Origin: an uncultured Lachnospiraceae bacterium
GTDB taxonomy: Bacteria > Bacillota > Clostridia > Lachnospirales > Lachnospiraceae
Reading direction: 5' to 3'
Length of the DNA: 48,518 bases
Assembly (NCBI GenBank): GCA_910586205.1
Contig: CAJUGD010000029.1
Coordinates: forward strand, 1-48,518
The notes below the pieces were generated by a model. The model searched no databases. It was given only the letters and a program-made list of their open reading frames with translations, and was not told the DNA's origin. The position numbers were made by a program, and so were the translations under genes. The first letter of the stretch is position 1, and each line of letters starts with the position of its first letter. Of the stretch, positions 14,717-22,365 are shown piece after piece.

Positions 14717-16252
14717 TTACCCCTCCTGTTCTTCCACCTTTATGTTTGTGCTGTTCTGAATCTCCTGCCCCCGCTTCATGGCCCGGATATTGGCATAGAT
14801 CAGATATACGGTCAGCAGAAAAATCCCGATACATAAGGGCCTTTTCACCATATACCACAGCAGATTCTCTCCTCTTGAGGAGACAATCGTCCAGGTGCGG
14901 ATAAAGTTGCTCTCAATCAGGCCGCCCAGAATCAGCCCCAGCACCACCGGAGTGGAAGGCATTTCCAGTTTTGTAAGCACCACTCCCAGCACACCGCATC
15001 CCACAGCCACCACCACATCATTCATGGAATTGTTGACGCTGTAAGCCCCTACCAGGGAACACAGAATCACGATTGGCATGATCTGACTGACATTCAGCTT
15101 CAGCACGGCGGCAAAGACCGGAATGCCCCCAATGCCGATCAACAGCATAAATATTGCCGTGACGAACATGCCAAGCATAAAAGTATAAGCAATGTCAGCA
15201 TGGTCTACAAAAAGCCTCTGGCCGGGAACCAGCCCATGAATGGTAAGGGCCCCGAACATGATGGCAGATGTGGCGGAACCGGGAATGCCCAGGGAAAGCA
15301 TGGGAACCAGGGAACCTCCCACTGCCGCATTGTTGGCCGCCTCTGAGGCAATGATCCCCGCCGGATTTCCCTTGCCAAAAGTTCCCTCCTCATCCTTTCC
15401 CTTGGCCTCGCCGTAAGCCAGGAAGGAAGCAATGGCGCCTCCCGTTCCTGGAAGAATCCCGATAAAAGTCCCAATCAGGGAAGATTTCATCACCACGCCC
15501 CGGTATTTGGTTAAAATCTCCTTAAACACATCCACACACCGGCAGTCTTTCAAGGTCAGAACTTCCCCGTTCTCCTCCTTCCCGATTCCCATTCCCTGCT
15601 TCACCATCTCCGCGATGGCAAAAAGACCGATCACTGCAGGAATCAGCTCTACGCCTCCCCGCAGCCCCTTGTATCCAAAGGTAAAGCGCACCGCTCCCGT
15701 GGCATCGTCAATGCCGATCATTGCCATAAAAAGCCCCAGGATACCTGCCAAAAGACCCTTGGCCACATTTTTCCCGGTCAGGCTTCCCACAATCGTCAGA
15801 CCGCATATGGCTAACAGCATCATCTCCGGCGGGCCGAACCGGACAGAGATATTTGAGAGAACCGGCGTAAAAAACAACAGCACAAGCAACCCTATTATAC
15901 TGCCCACTGCGCTGGCAATCACGGAAAAATACAAGGCCCGCTTGCCTTCTCCCCGCTGGGTCATAGGATAGCCCTCAATGGTGGTACATGCAGACTCCGC
16001 TGTTCCCGGACAGTTGATCAGAATACCCGAGATGGAGCCTCCATAGGAGGAGCCCAGATACATTCCTCCCAGAAACAACAGCCCTCTGGCCGGTTCCATG
16101 GAATAGGTAAAGGGAAGCATAATCGCAATCCCAATCCCTCCGTTCATCCCCGGAATCGCTCCCAGCACCGTTCCCACTGCAGTGCCTGCAAAGCATACCA
16201 ATAAGGTCTGCCAATGAAACAATTGTGTCAATACTTCTATGATTAAACGCAT
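14717..16252 (-). CDS. tctA: tripartite tricarboxylate transporter, large permease TctA
   Basis: 511 aa, about 12 membrane helices, typical TctA length. The hallmark GAIPGMNGGIGIAIMLPFTY near the N-terminus and its repeat ILPGTGGAIASFLAYGEAKG in the middle are the duplicated TctA motif; SLGIPGSATSAIMFGAL is also diagnostic. It moves an organic acid with sodium or proton, using the TctC binding protein and the small TctB subunit. It is 27 bases after tctC, and the sulfatase begins immediately after its stop. The true substrate is probably not citrate, given the catabolic genes attached. Confidence 0.95.
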   Translation of the reverse strand: MRLIIEVLTQLFHWQTLLVCFAGTAVGTVLGAIPGMNGGIGIAIMLPFTYSMEPARGLLFLGGMYLGSSYGGSISGILINCPGTAESACTTIEGYPMTQRGEGKRALYFSVIASAVGSIIGLLVLLFFTPVLSNISVRFGPPEMMLLAICGLTIVGSLTGKNVAKGLLAGILGLFMAMIGIDDATGAVRFTFGYKGLRGGVELIPAVIGLFAIAEMVKQGMGIGKEENGEVLTLKDCRCVDVFKEILTKYRGVVMKSSLIGTFIGILPGTGGAIASFLAYGEAKGKDEEGTFGKGNPAGIIASEAANNAAVGGSLVPMLSLGIPGSATSAIMFGALTIHGLVPGQRLFVDHADIAYTFMLGMFVTAIFMLLIGIGGIPVFAAVLKLNVSQIMPIVILCSLVGAYSVNNSMNDVVVAVGCGVLGVVLTKLEMPSTPVVLGLILGGLIESNFIRTWTIVSSRGENLLWYMVKRPLCIGIFLLTVYLIYANIRAMKRGQEIQNSTNIKVEEQEG

Positions 16253-16279
16253 TCCACACCCCGATTCTTTTAAAAGCCT

Positions 16280-17356
16280 TTAGTTTAAAAGCTCCTCTCT
16301 CATGGCAAAATCATCCTTTAAAAATGCATCCAAATCTTCCCCTGTCCTCAGTACCGGAGATTCCCCGATGGTCAGAAGCCCCTCTCTGGCCTCCCCCTCA
16401 TAGCAAACCTTCAAAGCATCCTGGATCTTTTCCACTAACTCCTGGGGAATATCCTTAGGTCCCACCAGCATCCGAACCGCCGGATTGGAGATATCATATC
16501 CCTGCTCCATAAAGGTAGGGGTATCCGGAAAGGTTTCCAGACGCTCGTTAAGCATCAGTCCCAAAATCTTCATTTCCTGCTCATCTGCCTGGGCAATAAA
16601 CTTTGCACTGAGAATCCCTGCATCGATATGGCCGCCTACCAGATCGGCAAACACCTTGTTGCCGCCCTCATAGACCACTCCTGTGGTCTCAATCCCCATA
16701 GCCTGATTCATCAGGGACAGGGACAGATTCTGAATCGTGGAAGGGAGAGCCACAGTCACTGCTCCCGGATTTTCCTTGGCATAGGCAATCAATTCATCGA
16801 TTGTCTGATAGGAAGATCCCTTTTTCATCACCAGCACATCTCCCGTGGAATTAAGCCCTGCAATATAGGTGAAATCCTCCAGCCCAAACTCACATCCATC
16901 TGAGCCATAGACAAAATTGGCCACATCCGTGTTGGAAAACACCCCCAGAGTATAGCCGTCCGGGTCTGCTGCCGCAATCTCCTCCATACCCACCATGCCT
17001 CCGGCGCTGCCGTTGTTGATCACCACAACCGGCTTGCCAAGCTCCTTCTCAAGAGGCGTTGTCACTGCCCTTGCCACTGCATCTGTGCCGCCTCCTGCGC
17101 CTGCGGTGACAATACACTGAATATCCGCTTCCGGCCAGGAGAGCTCCCCCGCGCCTCCTGCTGTATGTGTACCCGCCTCTGATCCGCTGCCTGCTGCCTC
17201 ATTGCCTTCAGCAGATGTCTCCGCCTTCTGAGATTTTTGATCCCCTGCACTGCTTATTTCTTTATCACTGCCAGCCCCGCCGGAGCATCCCCAAAGCAAG
17301 GATGCCGAAAGCGCCACGCCTAAAACCACTGCCATCTGTCTTTTCCATGTGTTCAT
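16280..17356 (-). CDS. tctC: tripartite tricarboxylate transporter, solute-binding lipoprotein TctC
   Basis: 358 aa. The start at 17356 is chosen for GGAGG 5 nt upstream; an earlier ATG at 17377 has no ribosome site. A Lys/Arg start, hydrophobic helix and LLWGCSGG lipobox mark a lipoprotein, as expected in a Gram-positive. A Ser/Gly/Ala/Glu linker precedes the binding fold: WPEADIQCIVTAGAGGGTDAVAR, KPVVVINNGSAGGMVGMEEIAAADPDGYTLG and YIAGLNSTGDVLVM are TctC/BugT hallmarks. It captures the substrate at the membrane and passes it to TctA/TctB. It lies between tctB and tctA. Confidence 0.95.
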   Translation of the reverse strand: MNTWKRQMAVVLGVALSASLLWGCSGGAGSDKEISSAGDQKSQKAETSAEGNEAAGSGSEAGTHTAGGAGELSWPEADIQCIVTAGAGGGTDAVARAVTTPLEKELGKPVVVINNGSAGGMVGMEEIAAADPDGYTLGVFSNTDVANFVYGSDGCEFGLEDFTYIAGLNSTGDVLVMKKGSSYQTIDELIAYAKENPGAVTVALPSTIQNLSLSLMNQAMGIETTGVVYEGGNKVFADLVGGHIDAGILSAKFIAQADEQEMKILGLMLNERLETFPDTPTFMEQGYDISNPAVRMLVGPKDIPQELVEKIQDALKVCYEGEAREGLLTIGESPVLRTGEDLDAFLKDDFAMREELLN

Positions 17357-17487
17357 ATTATCCTCCATTCTGTGCATGTTTTATCTCTGTGTACATTTTA
17401 CTGCTGTGCATGTTCTGCTTGTCCAATTATTCCACACCCAGCTTCCTCCAAAGCGCGCCCTTTTAAACTCCCCAGACAGCACACTAG

Positions 17488-17928
17488 CTACAAAAATATC
17501 CCCTCCGGCGTATGAATCCGAAGCAGGACCGAAAACACCAAATACGTTCCCACCGTAACAAAAAGCAGATACAATACCATCTTCCCCCAGTCAGCCCCTC
17601 GGTTTGGGCGTCTGACAACCGCCGAGATCCCAAGCAAAGTCAGAAACCCGCTGGTATAAAAACCCAGCACTTTACCCAACAGGGGGTTCACAAACAGCAG
17701 GAGAATCAGCAAAATCTCCTTTACGCTCACCCGGCCCAGCCTTGTACCCTGTCCTTTAAATCCTATCTCCGCCAGGATATAAACCCCAAGAAAGACCATA
17801 CAGGCAAACAAAATCTTCGGATAAATCCCCGATTTTGTTCCGGAAGTAAGAAACATGGCTGCTCCAAAAACGACCCCCGCCACACCGGCAACCAGATTTT
17901 TGCAGAGAAAAATTTTTCTCTTTCTCAC
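17488..17928 (-). CDS. tctB: tripartite tricarboxylate transporter, small permease TctB
   Basis: 146 aa with four predicted helices (LVAGVAGVVFGAAMFL, ILFACMVFLGVYILAE, ILLILLLFVNPLLGKVLGFYTSGF, MVLYLLFVTVGTYLVFSVLL), the normal TctB layout. The conserved LGFYTSGFL...LL pattern is present. GTG start with AGGAGG upstream. It is the first gene of the operon; a 131-base gap separates it from tctC. Low sequence conservation is normal for TctB, so the call rests on topology, motif and place. Confidence 0.85.
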   Translation of the reverse strand: MRKRKIFLCKNLVAGVAGVVFGAAMFLTSGTKSGIYPKILFACMVFLGVYILAEIGFKGQGTRLGRVSVKEILLILLLFVNPLLGKVLGFYTSGFLTLLGISAVVRRPNRGADWGKMVLYLLFVTVGTYLVFSVLLRIHTPEGIFL

Positions 17929-17949
17929 TATACCCCTCCTTTTTTCTTC

Positions 17950-18037
17950 TTATTTTTCTCTATATTAGCATTATTTTTCTCTTTTGTAAAGATATTTTTT
18001 CATTTTTTTCCTTTTTACAGCTTTTTTATTTTTCTCT
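17950..18037. repeat. three copies of TTATTTTTCTCT in the tctB-lacI intergenic region
   Basis: The 12-base word occurs at 17950-17961, 17971-17982 and 18026-18037. The first two are 21 bp apart (two helix turns), abutting the tct -10 box and filling its spacer. The whole 17941-18060 stretch is almost pure pyrimidine on the plus strand. The repeats could be binding sites for a regulator of the tct operon, or just part of the skewed tract. Confidence 0.45.
17962..17990 (-). promoter_or_regulatory. sigma-A promoter of the tct operon
   Basis: On the minus strand TTTACA (17990-17985), a 17-nt spacer and TAATAT (17967-17962). The start point near 17955 leaves a leader of about 27 nt with AGGAGG before the GTG of tctB. 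Two TTATTTTTCTCT words overlap it. Confidence 0.75.
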
Positions 18038-18052
18038 TTTTTCTCTTTTTCC

Positions 18053-18081
18053 TTGCTCTGCCATGAAATCCATGGTATACT
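18053..18081 (+). promoter_or_regulatory. sigma-A promoter of the LacI-family regulator
   Basis: TTGCTC (18053-18058), exactly 17 nt, TATACT (18076-18081), pointing to the regulator at 18153. An imperfect palindrome overlaps the -10, see 18074-18092. Confidence 0.75.
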
Positions 18082-18092
18082 TTCAGTATGCC
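18074..18092. promoter_or_regulatory. possible operator of the LacI-family regulator
   Basis: GGTATAC-TTTCA-GTATGCC is a 7-bp inverted repeat with one mismatch around a 5-base centre, lying on the -10 box and start point of the regulator gene. This is where an autorepressing LacI-type protein would bind. The classical CG centre of LacI operators is absent, so confidence is limited. Confidence 0.35.
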
Positions 18093-18152
18093 TGCGATCA
18101 ACACGTTTTAGTATTATGATCATCAGACGAAAGGCAAATCTATTATAGGACT

Positions 18153-19211
18153 ATGAAATATATGGCAAAAAAAATCACGCTTCAGCAAATTGCCCAGATT
18201 GCCAATGTCAGTGTGGGCACAGTACACAAAGCGCTTCACAATCAGAAAGGAGTCAGCCCTGCCAAGCAAGAAGAAATCCTTGCCCTGGCAAATTCTCTGA
18301 ATTATTACTCATCGCCGCCTTCCCTGGCACCCTCAAAAGACTGTGTTGTGGCTGCCGTATTTCCCAAGCCCACGGACAACAACCGCTATTTTTATCAGCA
18401 TCTTTGGAATGGCATTCACGGAAAACTTCAGGAATTGTCAGCCTTCCGTTTTCAGATACAAGACTATGCCTTTGAAGGCGGCCTTTCCCAGCAGCTTTAC
18501 ATCCTGCAGGATATCTTGGAGCACCATCTCTTGGAAATCCAGGCACTGATCACGGTCATCTGGAATGAAGACACCTGCCTGGAGCTGCTGAATCAATTTA
18601 CCGATGCAGGCGTTAAGGTCTTTACCCTGTGCGCAGACGCTCCATCCAGCAGGCGCACCTCCACCATCATGACCAACGCCTACCAGACTGGCCGCCTGGC
18701 AGCCGAGTACATGAGCGCCCTCCTTCCGGGACCAGGCCGGGTGATCATTGTAGGCACCAAGCGGGACACCACCAACCACGCCCAGATTGTCCGGGGGTTC
18801 TTTGAGCAGATGCTGGAAGCCAATCCTCTGCTGGAGATTATCGAATTATACGAATCCATGAATTATCCGGAGAAGCTTTATCAAACCCTGGAAGAATTTC
18901 TTACCCGCTTTCCTAACATCCGGGGTATCTATGCCAACAATGCCCGGACCACAGCCGGCATGTGCAGTATGCTTGACAACCACACCTGGGAGCACAAACC
19001 GGTTATCGTAGGCAGCGAGTTGTTTGAGGAATCTGTCTCCTACTTAAAAAAAGGCATTCTCCATGCCATAATCGATCAAAACGGATATCAACTTGGATAT
19101 AAAGGAATTTCTGTGATTTTTGAACACATGATCCTGAAAAAAGAAGTCCAGTCCCGGTATATTCTTACCCAGGCACTGTATCTGAGAAATAATCTTCCTG
19201 AAACGATATGA
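18153..19211 (+). CDS. LacI-family transcriptional regulator
   Basis: 352 aa. The N-terminal helix-turn-helix reads ITLQQIAQIANVSVGTVHKALHNQKGVS (about residues 8-35), with the unusual VGTVHKAL in the recognition helix instead of VSRAL. The rest is a periplasmic-binding-like sensor: DCVVAAVFPKPTDNNRYFYQHLWNGI, TSTIMTNAYQTGRLAAEYM, GRVIIVGTKRDTTNHAQIVRGFFE and IRGIYANNARTTAGMCSML. Starts at 18153 and 18162 are both possible (a weak AGGA precedes). Divergent from the tct-sulfatase operon, which it most likely controls in response to the imported substrate or a breakdown product; a GH1 gene lies convergently behind it. Confidence 0.9.
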   Translation: MKYMAKKITLQQIAQIANVSVGTVHKALHNQKGVSPAKQEEILALANSLNYYSSPPSLAPSKDCVVAAVFPKPTDNNRYFYQHLWNGIHGKLQELSAFRFQIQDYAFEGGLSQQLYILQDILEHHLLEIQALITVIWNEDTCLELLNQFTDAGVKVFTLCADAPSSRRTSTIMTNAYQTGRLAAEYMSALLPGPGRVIIVGTKRDTTNHAQIVRGFFEQMLEANPLLEIIELYESMNYPEKLYQTLEEFLTRFPNIRGIYANNARTTAGMCSMLDNHTWEHKPVIVGSELFEESVSYLKKGILHAIIDQNGYQLGYKGISVIFEHMILKKEVQSRYILTQALYLRNNLPETI

Positions 19212-19239
19212 ATTTTTTTGCAGAATACTGCCCTTTTTC

Positions 19240-19305
19240 ATTGAGTAGGAGGAAATTCCTCTGAATTGAGGAATTTCCGACCTCTCACACCACCACCGTG
19301 CGTAC
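19240..19305 (-). other. possible 3' end remnant of a group II intron
   Basis: On the minus strand the sequence GTACGCACGGTGGTGTGAGA-GGTCGG leads into a perfect 11-bp hairpin (GGAAATTCCTC / GAGGAATTTCC, 19278-19251) and then TCCTACTCAAT. This order resembles the domain V 3' strand, domain VI hairpin and A-bearing 3' terminus of bacterial group II introns. No reverse transcriptase or other intron domain is present, so it would be a scar. Alternatively it is simply the bidirectional terminator between lacI and the convergent GH1 gene. Confidence 0.4.
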
Positions 19306-19315
19306 CGCTCGGAGA

Positions 19316-20692
19316 TCAGCTTTGAGAAACAGGTTCCGAAACAGAACGGATATAATCCCGATACCAGTATGCCGAGTCCTTCCATATCCTCTCACCGGTC
19401 CGATAGTCCACATAGATCAGCCCAAACCGCTCACTGTAACCGCTGTGCCATTCAAAGTTATCCATCAGAGACCAATGGAAATAACCTCTCATATCCACAC
19501 CATCCGCCGCAGCCTGCCGCAGACACTCTAAATATCTCCAGGTAAAATCAATCCGGTTCGGATCATGCACCTTTCCGTCCAGAGACACTACATCATGGCA
19601 GGAAAGGCCGTTCTCGGTAATGTAGATCGGTTTCTGATAACGCTCGTACAGGAATCTGGGCCCCCAGTAAAGACACTCCGGGGTCACCGGCCAGCCAATC
19701 GCCGTCCTCGGAAATCCCTCATATCGCTTGACAATCTCCGGTCTGCCGTCCTGTCCCTGGCGCACCATATTTCCGTTATAAATGTTCTGCCCGTAGAAAT
19801 CTATCGGCTCGGCAATCAGCCGCTCCTCCTCTGGCGTCACCCGAGGCATGTACAATCCGAACCGGCTGAGGATATCTTCCGGATAATGTCCCAACAGTAC
19901 GGGATCGCTCCAGAAACTAACATTCCACGCCCATCTTCGGTCCTCCTCCGGTACGGCAAACAAATGGCGCCTGGCCGCCTCGATATCCTCTGCGCTCTCA
20001 CTTGCCGGATAGCTCATGGATCCTGTCGGGGCATACCCCACCTCGATCTCCTGCTTTGCATATTGCCTGAGCATCTGCACTGCCAATCCATGTGCCTGCA
20101 GCACATGATGCGCCATCACAAAGGTATCCTGAAGCGGCGCATGAATCCCCGGCGCATGGACCCCGTCCAGATAAGCCAAGCCGATAAAGCACTGCGGCTC
20201 ATTGAAGGTAATAAACCGACGGACCCGATCTGAGAAACGATCTGCCACCAACTTTGCATAGTCTCCGAACCAGCGGATGCTCTTCTCGTTCATCCACCCG
20301 CCCTGCTTATATAATTCATAGGGATAATCCCAGTGAAACAATGTGATATAAGGCTCAATCCCCGCCGCCAGAAGCTCGTCAATAAGTCGGTCATAGAAAC
20401 GTACTCCTGCCTCATTGACCTTTCCGGTTCCCTCCGGCAGCAATCGCGCCCAGGACAGGGAAAAGCGGTATCCCTTCAGTCCCATCTCCTTCATAATCGC
20501 CACATCCTCCCGGAAGTGGTGATAATGGTCACACGCCACATCTCCGGTATGCCCGCCGTATATCCGACCCTTTTCCTGGCAGAATACATCCCAGATGTGC
20601 AGTCCCTTTCCTTCCTCTCTGGCAGCTCCTTCAATCTGATACGACGATGTCGCCGCGCCCCATACAAAATCCTTGCAGAATCCCTTTTTCAT
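19316..20692 (-). CDS. GH1 beta-glucosidase
   Basis: 458 aa from the ATG at 20692 (AAGGAA 7-8 nt upstream); an in-frame extension to 20749 is not family sequence. DFVWGAATSSYQIEGA is the GH1 N-terminal signature. The acid/base Glu165 is in TFNEPQC and the nucleophile Glu360 in IYITENG. VDMRGYFHWSLMDNFEWHSGYSERFGL is the C-terminal glucose-binding block. There is no signal peptide, so it cleaves imported beta-glucosides. Residues for phosphate binding typical of 6-phospho enzymes are not evident and no PTS gene is near, so a plain beta-glucosidase of the BglA type is preferred. It is convergent with the LacI-family gene and has its own promoter region. Confidence 0.92.
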   Translation of the reverse strand: MKKGFCKDFVWGAATSSYQIEGAAREEGKGLHIWDVFCQEKGRIYGGHTGDVACDHYHHFREDVAIMKEMGLKGYRFSLSWARLLPEGTGKVNEAGVRFYDRLIDELLAAGIEPYITLFHWDYPYELYKQGGWMNEKSIRWFGDYAKLVADRFSDRVRRFITFNEPQCFIGLAYLDGVHAPGIHAPLQDTFVMAHHVLQAHGLAVQMLRQYAKQEIEVGYAPTGSMSYPASESAEDIEAARRHLFAVPEEDRRWAWNVSFWSDPVLLGHYPEDILSRFGLYMPRVTPEEERLIAEPIDFYGQNIYNGNMVRQGQDGRPEIVKRYEGFPRTAIGWPVTPECLYWGPRFLYERYQKPIYITENGLSCHDVVSLDGKVHDPNRIDFTWRYLECLRQAAADGVDMRGYFHWSLMDNFEWHSGYSERFGLIYVDYRTGERIWKDSAYWYRDYIRSVSEPVSQS

Positions 20693-20798
20693 TCTTTTCT
20701 TCCTTTCTGTTATATTGCATATAACACCGTCAGAGTTTATCCGGTACATTGTTCGTCAAATAACCGGACCAATCACACAGAATGTTTTTCGAGTGTTC

Positions 20799-20846
20799 AG
20801 GTCAAAAATACAGACGCAGCGGCGCTGCACTGAGGCTTTTTGACCT
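20799..20846. other. inverted repeat upstream of the GH1 gene
   Basis: AGGTCAAAAA (20799-20808) is repeated in inverse as TTTTTGACCT (20837-20846), with an inner GCAGCG/GCGCTGC pair. It lies about 110 bases upstream of the GH1 start codon. It could be a terminator or a leader structure. Apart from this and the terminator at 21133-21178, I see nothing in 20693-21267. Confidence 0.35.
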
Positions 20847-21132
20847 GTGCAATCGGGAAAACAGGCAGCCGATCTTCTTATTATCTCGTCCGGCATTTCT
20901 GCGAGTTAAGCTGTTTTCTGAAATAAAGATTCCCTTCTATCCTTATATAGTATCGCTTTCAATAGCTTCGACTGTACACTATCTCTTTGCGAACATCCAT
21001 TGTTTTTTCCAGGTACCACACGTTTCCTCATCTCCATCCGTCTGCCTCATTTTTCATGCATGATTTTGTGTAGTTATTGGACTTTAGCCAGTAATCAGAG
21101 TGTCAAAACCGTGTGCCTCTAGACACACAACA

Positions 21133-21178
21133 CAAAAACCGCCAAGGCGCATAAAGCCAAGGCGGTTTTTGCTTTTTT
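21133..21178. terminator. intrinsic terminator at the end of the polysaccharide operon
   Basis: CAAAAACCGCC (21133-21143) and GGCGGTTTTTG (21161-21171) form an 11-bp stem with T tracts on both sides (better on the plus strand, CTTTTTT). It lies about 100 bases past the last gene of the minus-strand polysaccharide operon and probably ends that transcript. Confidence 0.75.
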
Positions 21179-21267
21179 ATATTTGCAATGTACAAAAGAT
21201 CATAAATAATGGCAGTTATTTTTCATCTCCCCTATTCTCACTTTTAACTAATATCACAAGTTTACGT

Positions 21268-22365
21268 TCACAATAACATTCTTTTATAATTTTCTGACAT
21301 ATAATATTCTCTATACCATTCAACAAATTGCCGTAATCCATCCCGCAGTTTTGTAGACGGTTTAAATGCAAAATCATTTTCCAGCTTGTGAGTATCTGCA
21401 TATGTCACAGGCACATCCCCAGGCTGCATTGGAACAAGTTCCATATGATCTTCAACACAAAAAGATTCTGGCAATATCCCTGCTGTAACTAGTTCTTTCG
21501 ATAATATATGTACAAAATCCATCAGATTTTCAGCATTCGAATTTCCAATGTTATAAATTATATATGGCGGAATGGGTAATCCATCGCTTCCAATACATTT
21601 CTCCGGCGGACTTTGTATAATTTTCATCACCCCCTCAATAATATCATCAATATATGTAAAATCTCGTTTACAATTACCATAATTAAAAATTTGTATCTTA
21701 TTATGATGTAATAATTTCTCTGTAAAAGAAAAATAGGCCATATCTGGCCTACCTGCAGGTCCATATACTGTAAAAAAACGAAGTCCTGTACATGGTATAT
21801 TGTATAATTTTGAATAGCTATGGGCAAGTAATTCATTGCTTTTCTTGGTAGCTGCATAAAGAGATACCGGATTATCTACAAAATCGTCCTCACTAAATGG
21901 CACTTTAGAATTACCTCCATAGACAGAAGAAGACGATGCATAAACACAATGAAGAAGTTGATCGTCTCTGCGGCATGCCTCTAATATATTGTAAAACCCT
22001 AATAAGTTGCTTTTAATATATGTATCTGGATTTATAATACTGTATCGCACACCAGCCTGTGCCGCAAGATTTATGACAATGGAAGGATAGTACTCATTAA
22101 ACAATCTCTTAACAACCATAGCATTTGATATATCATCTTCAATAAAAATAAATCTTGATGATGAATTGTTTGCTGCAGTTTTTATACAATCTAATCGATA
22201 TTGTTTAAGGATTGGATCGTAATAATCATTCATGTTGTCAATGCCTATAATCGTACACCCTGTAGTATCCGCTAAAAGCCTAGAAATCAAATTTGCTCCA
22301 ATAAACCCCGCTGCTCCTGACACAAAAATCATCTGATTATTTAAATTAATTGTGCTTTTTCTCAT
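21268..22365 (-). CDS. UDP-glucuronate 4-epimerase-like SDR protein
   Basis: 365 aa. The Rossmann start is VSGAAGFIGANLISRLL. IGIDNMNDYYDPILKQYRLDCI matches the G-I-D-N-L-N-D-Y-Y-D..LK..RL block typical of CapI-type UDP-glucuronate 4-epimerases. The catalytic set is SSSSVYG and the Y-x3-K of LYAATKKSNELLAHSY. It would make UDP-galacturonate (or a related sugar) for the polymer. Its ATG overlaps the stop of the asparagine-synthase-like frame (ATGA), so the two are translationally coupled. It is the last gene of the operon, with a terminator after it. Confidence 0.88.
   Translation of the reverse strand: MRKSTINLNNQMIFVSGAAGFIGANLISRLLADTTGCTIIGIDNMNDYYDPILKQYRLDCIKTAANNSSSRFIFIEDDISNAMVVKRLFNEYYPSIVINLAAQAGVRYSIINPDTYIKSNLLGFYNILEACRRDDQLLHCVYASSSSVYGGNSKVPFSEDDFVDNPVSLYAATKKSNELLAHSYSKLYNIPCTGLRFFTVYGPAGRPDMAYFSFTEKLLHHNKIQIFNYGNCKRDFTYIDDIIEGVMKIIQSPPEKCIGSDGLPIPPYIIYNIGNSNAENLMDFVHILSKELVTAGILPESFCVEDHMELVPMQPGDVPVTYADTHKLENDFAFKPSTKLRDGLRQFVEWYREYYMSENYKRMLL

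Noticed and set aside
15432..15971. 179-codon plus-strand ORF inside tctA
   Set aside because: It is the antisense shadow of a well-conserved transporter gene, with no ribosome site or domain.
19316..20692. 6-phospho-beta-glucosidase for the GH1 gene
   Set aside because: No PTS genes are near and the phosphate-binding residues of that subgroup are not evident; plain beta-glucosidase is preferred.
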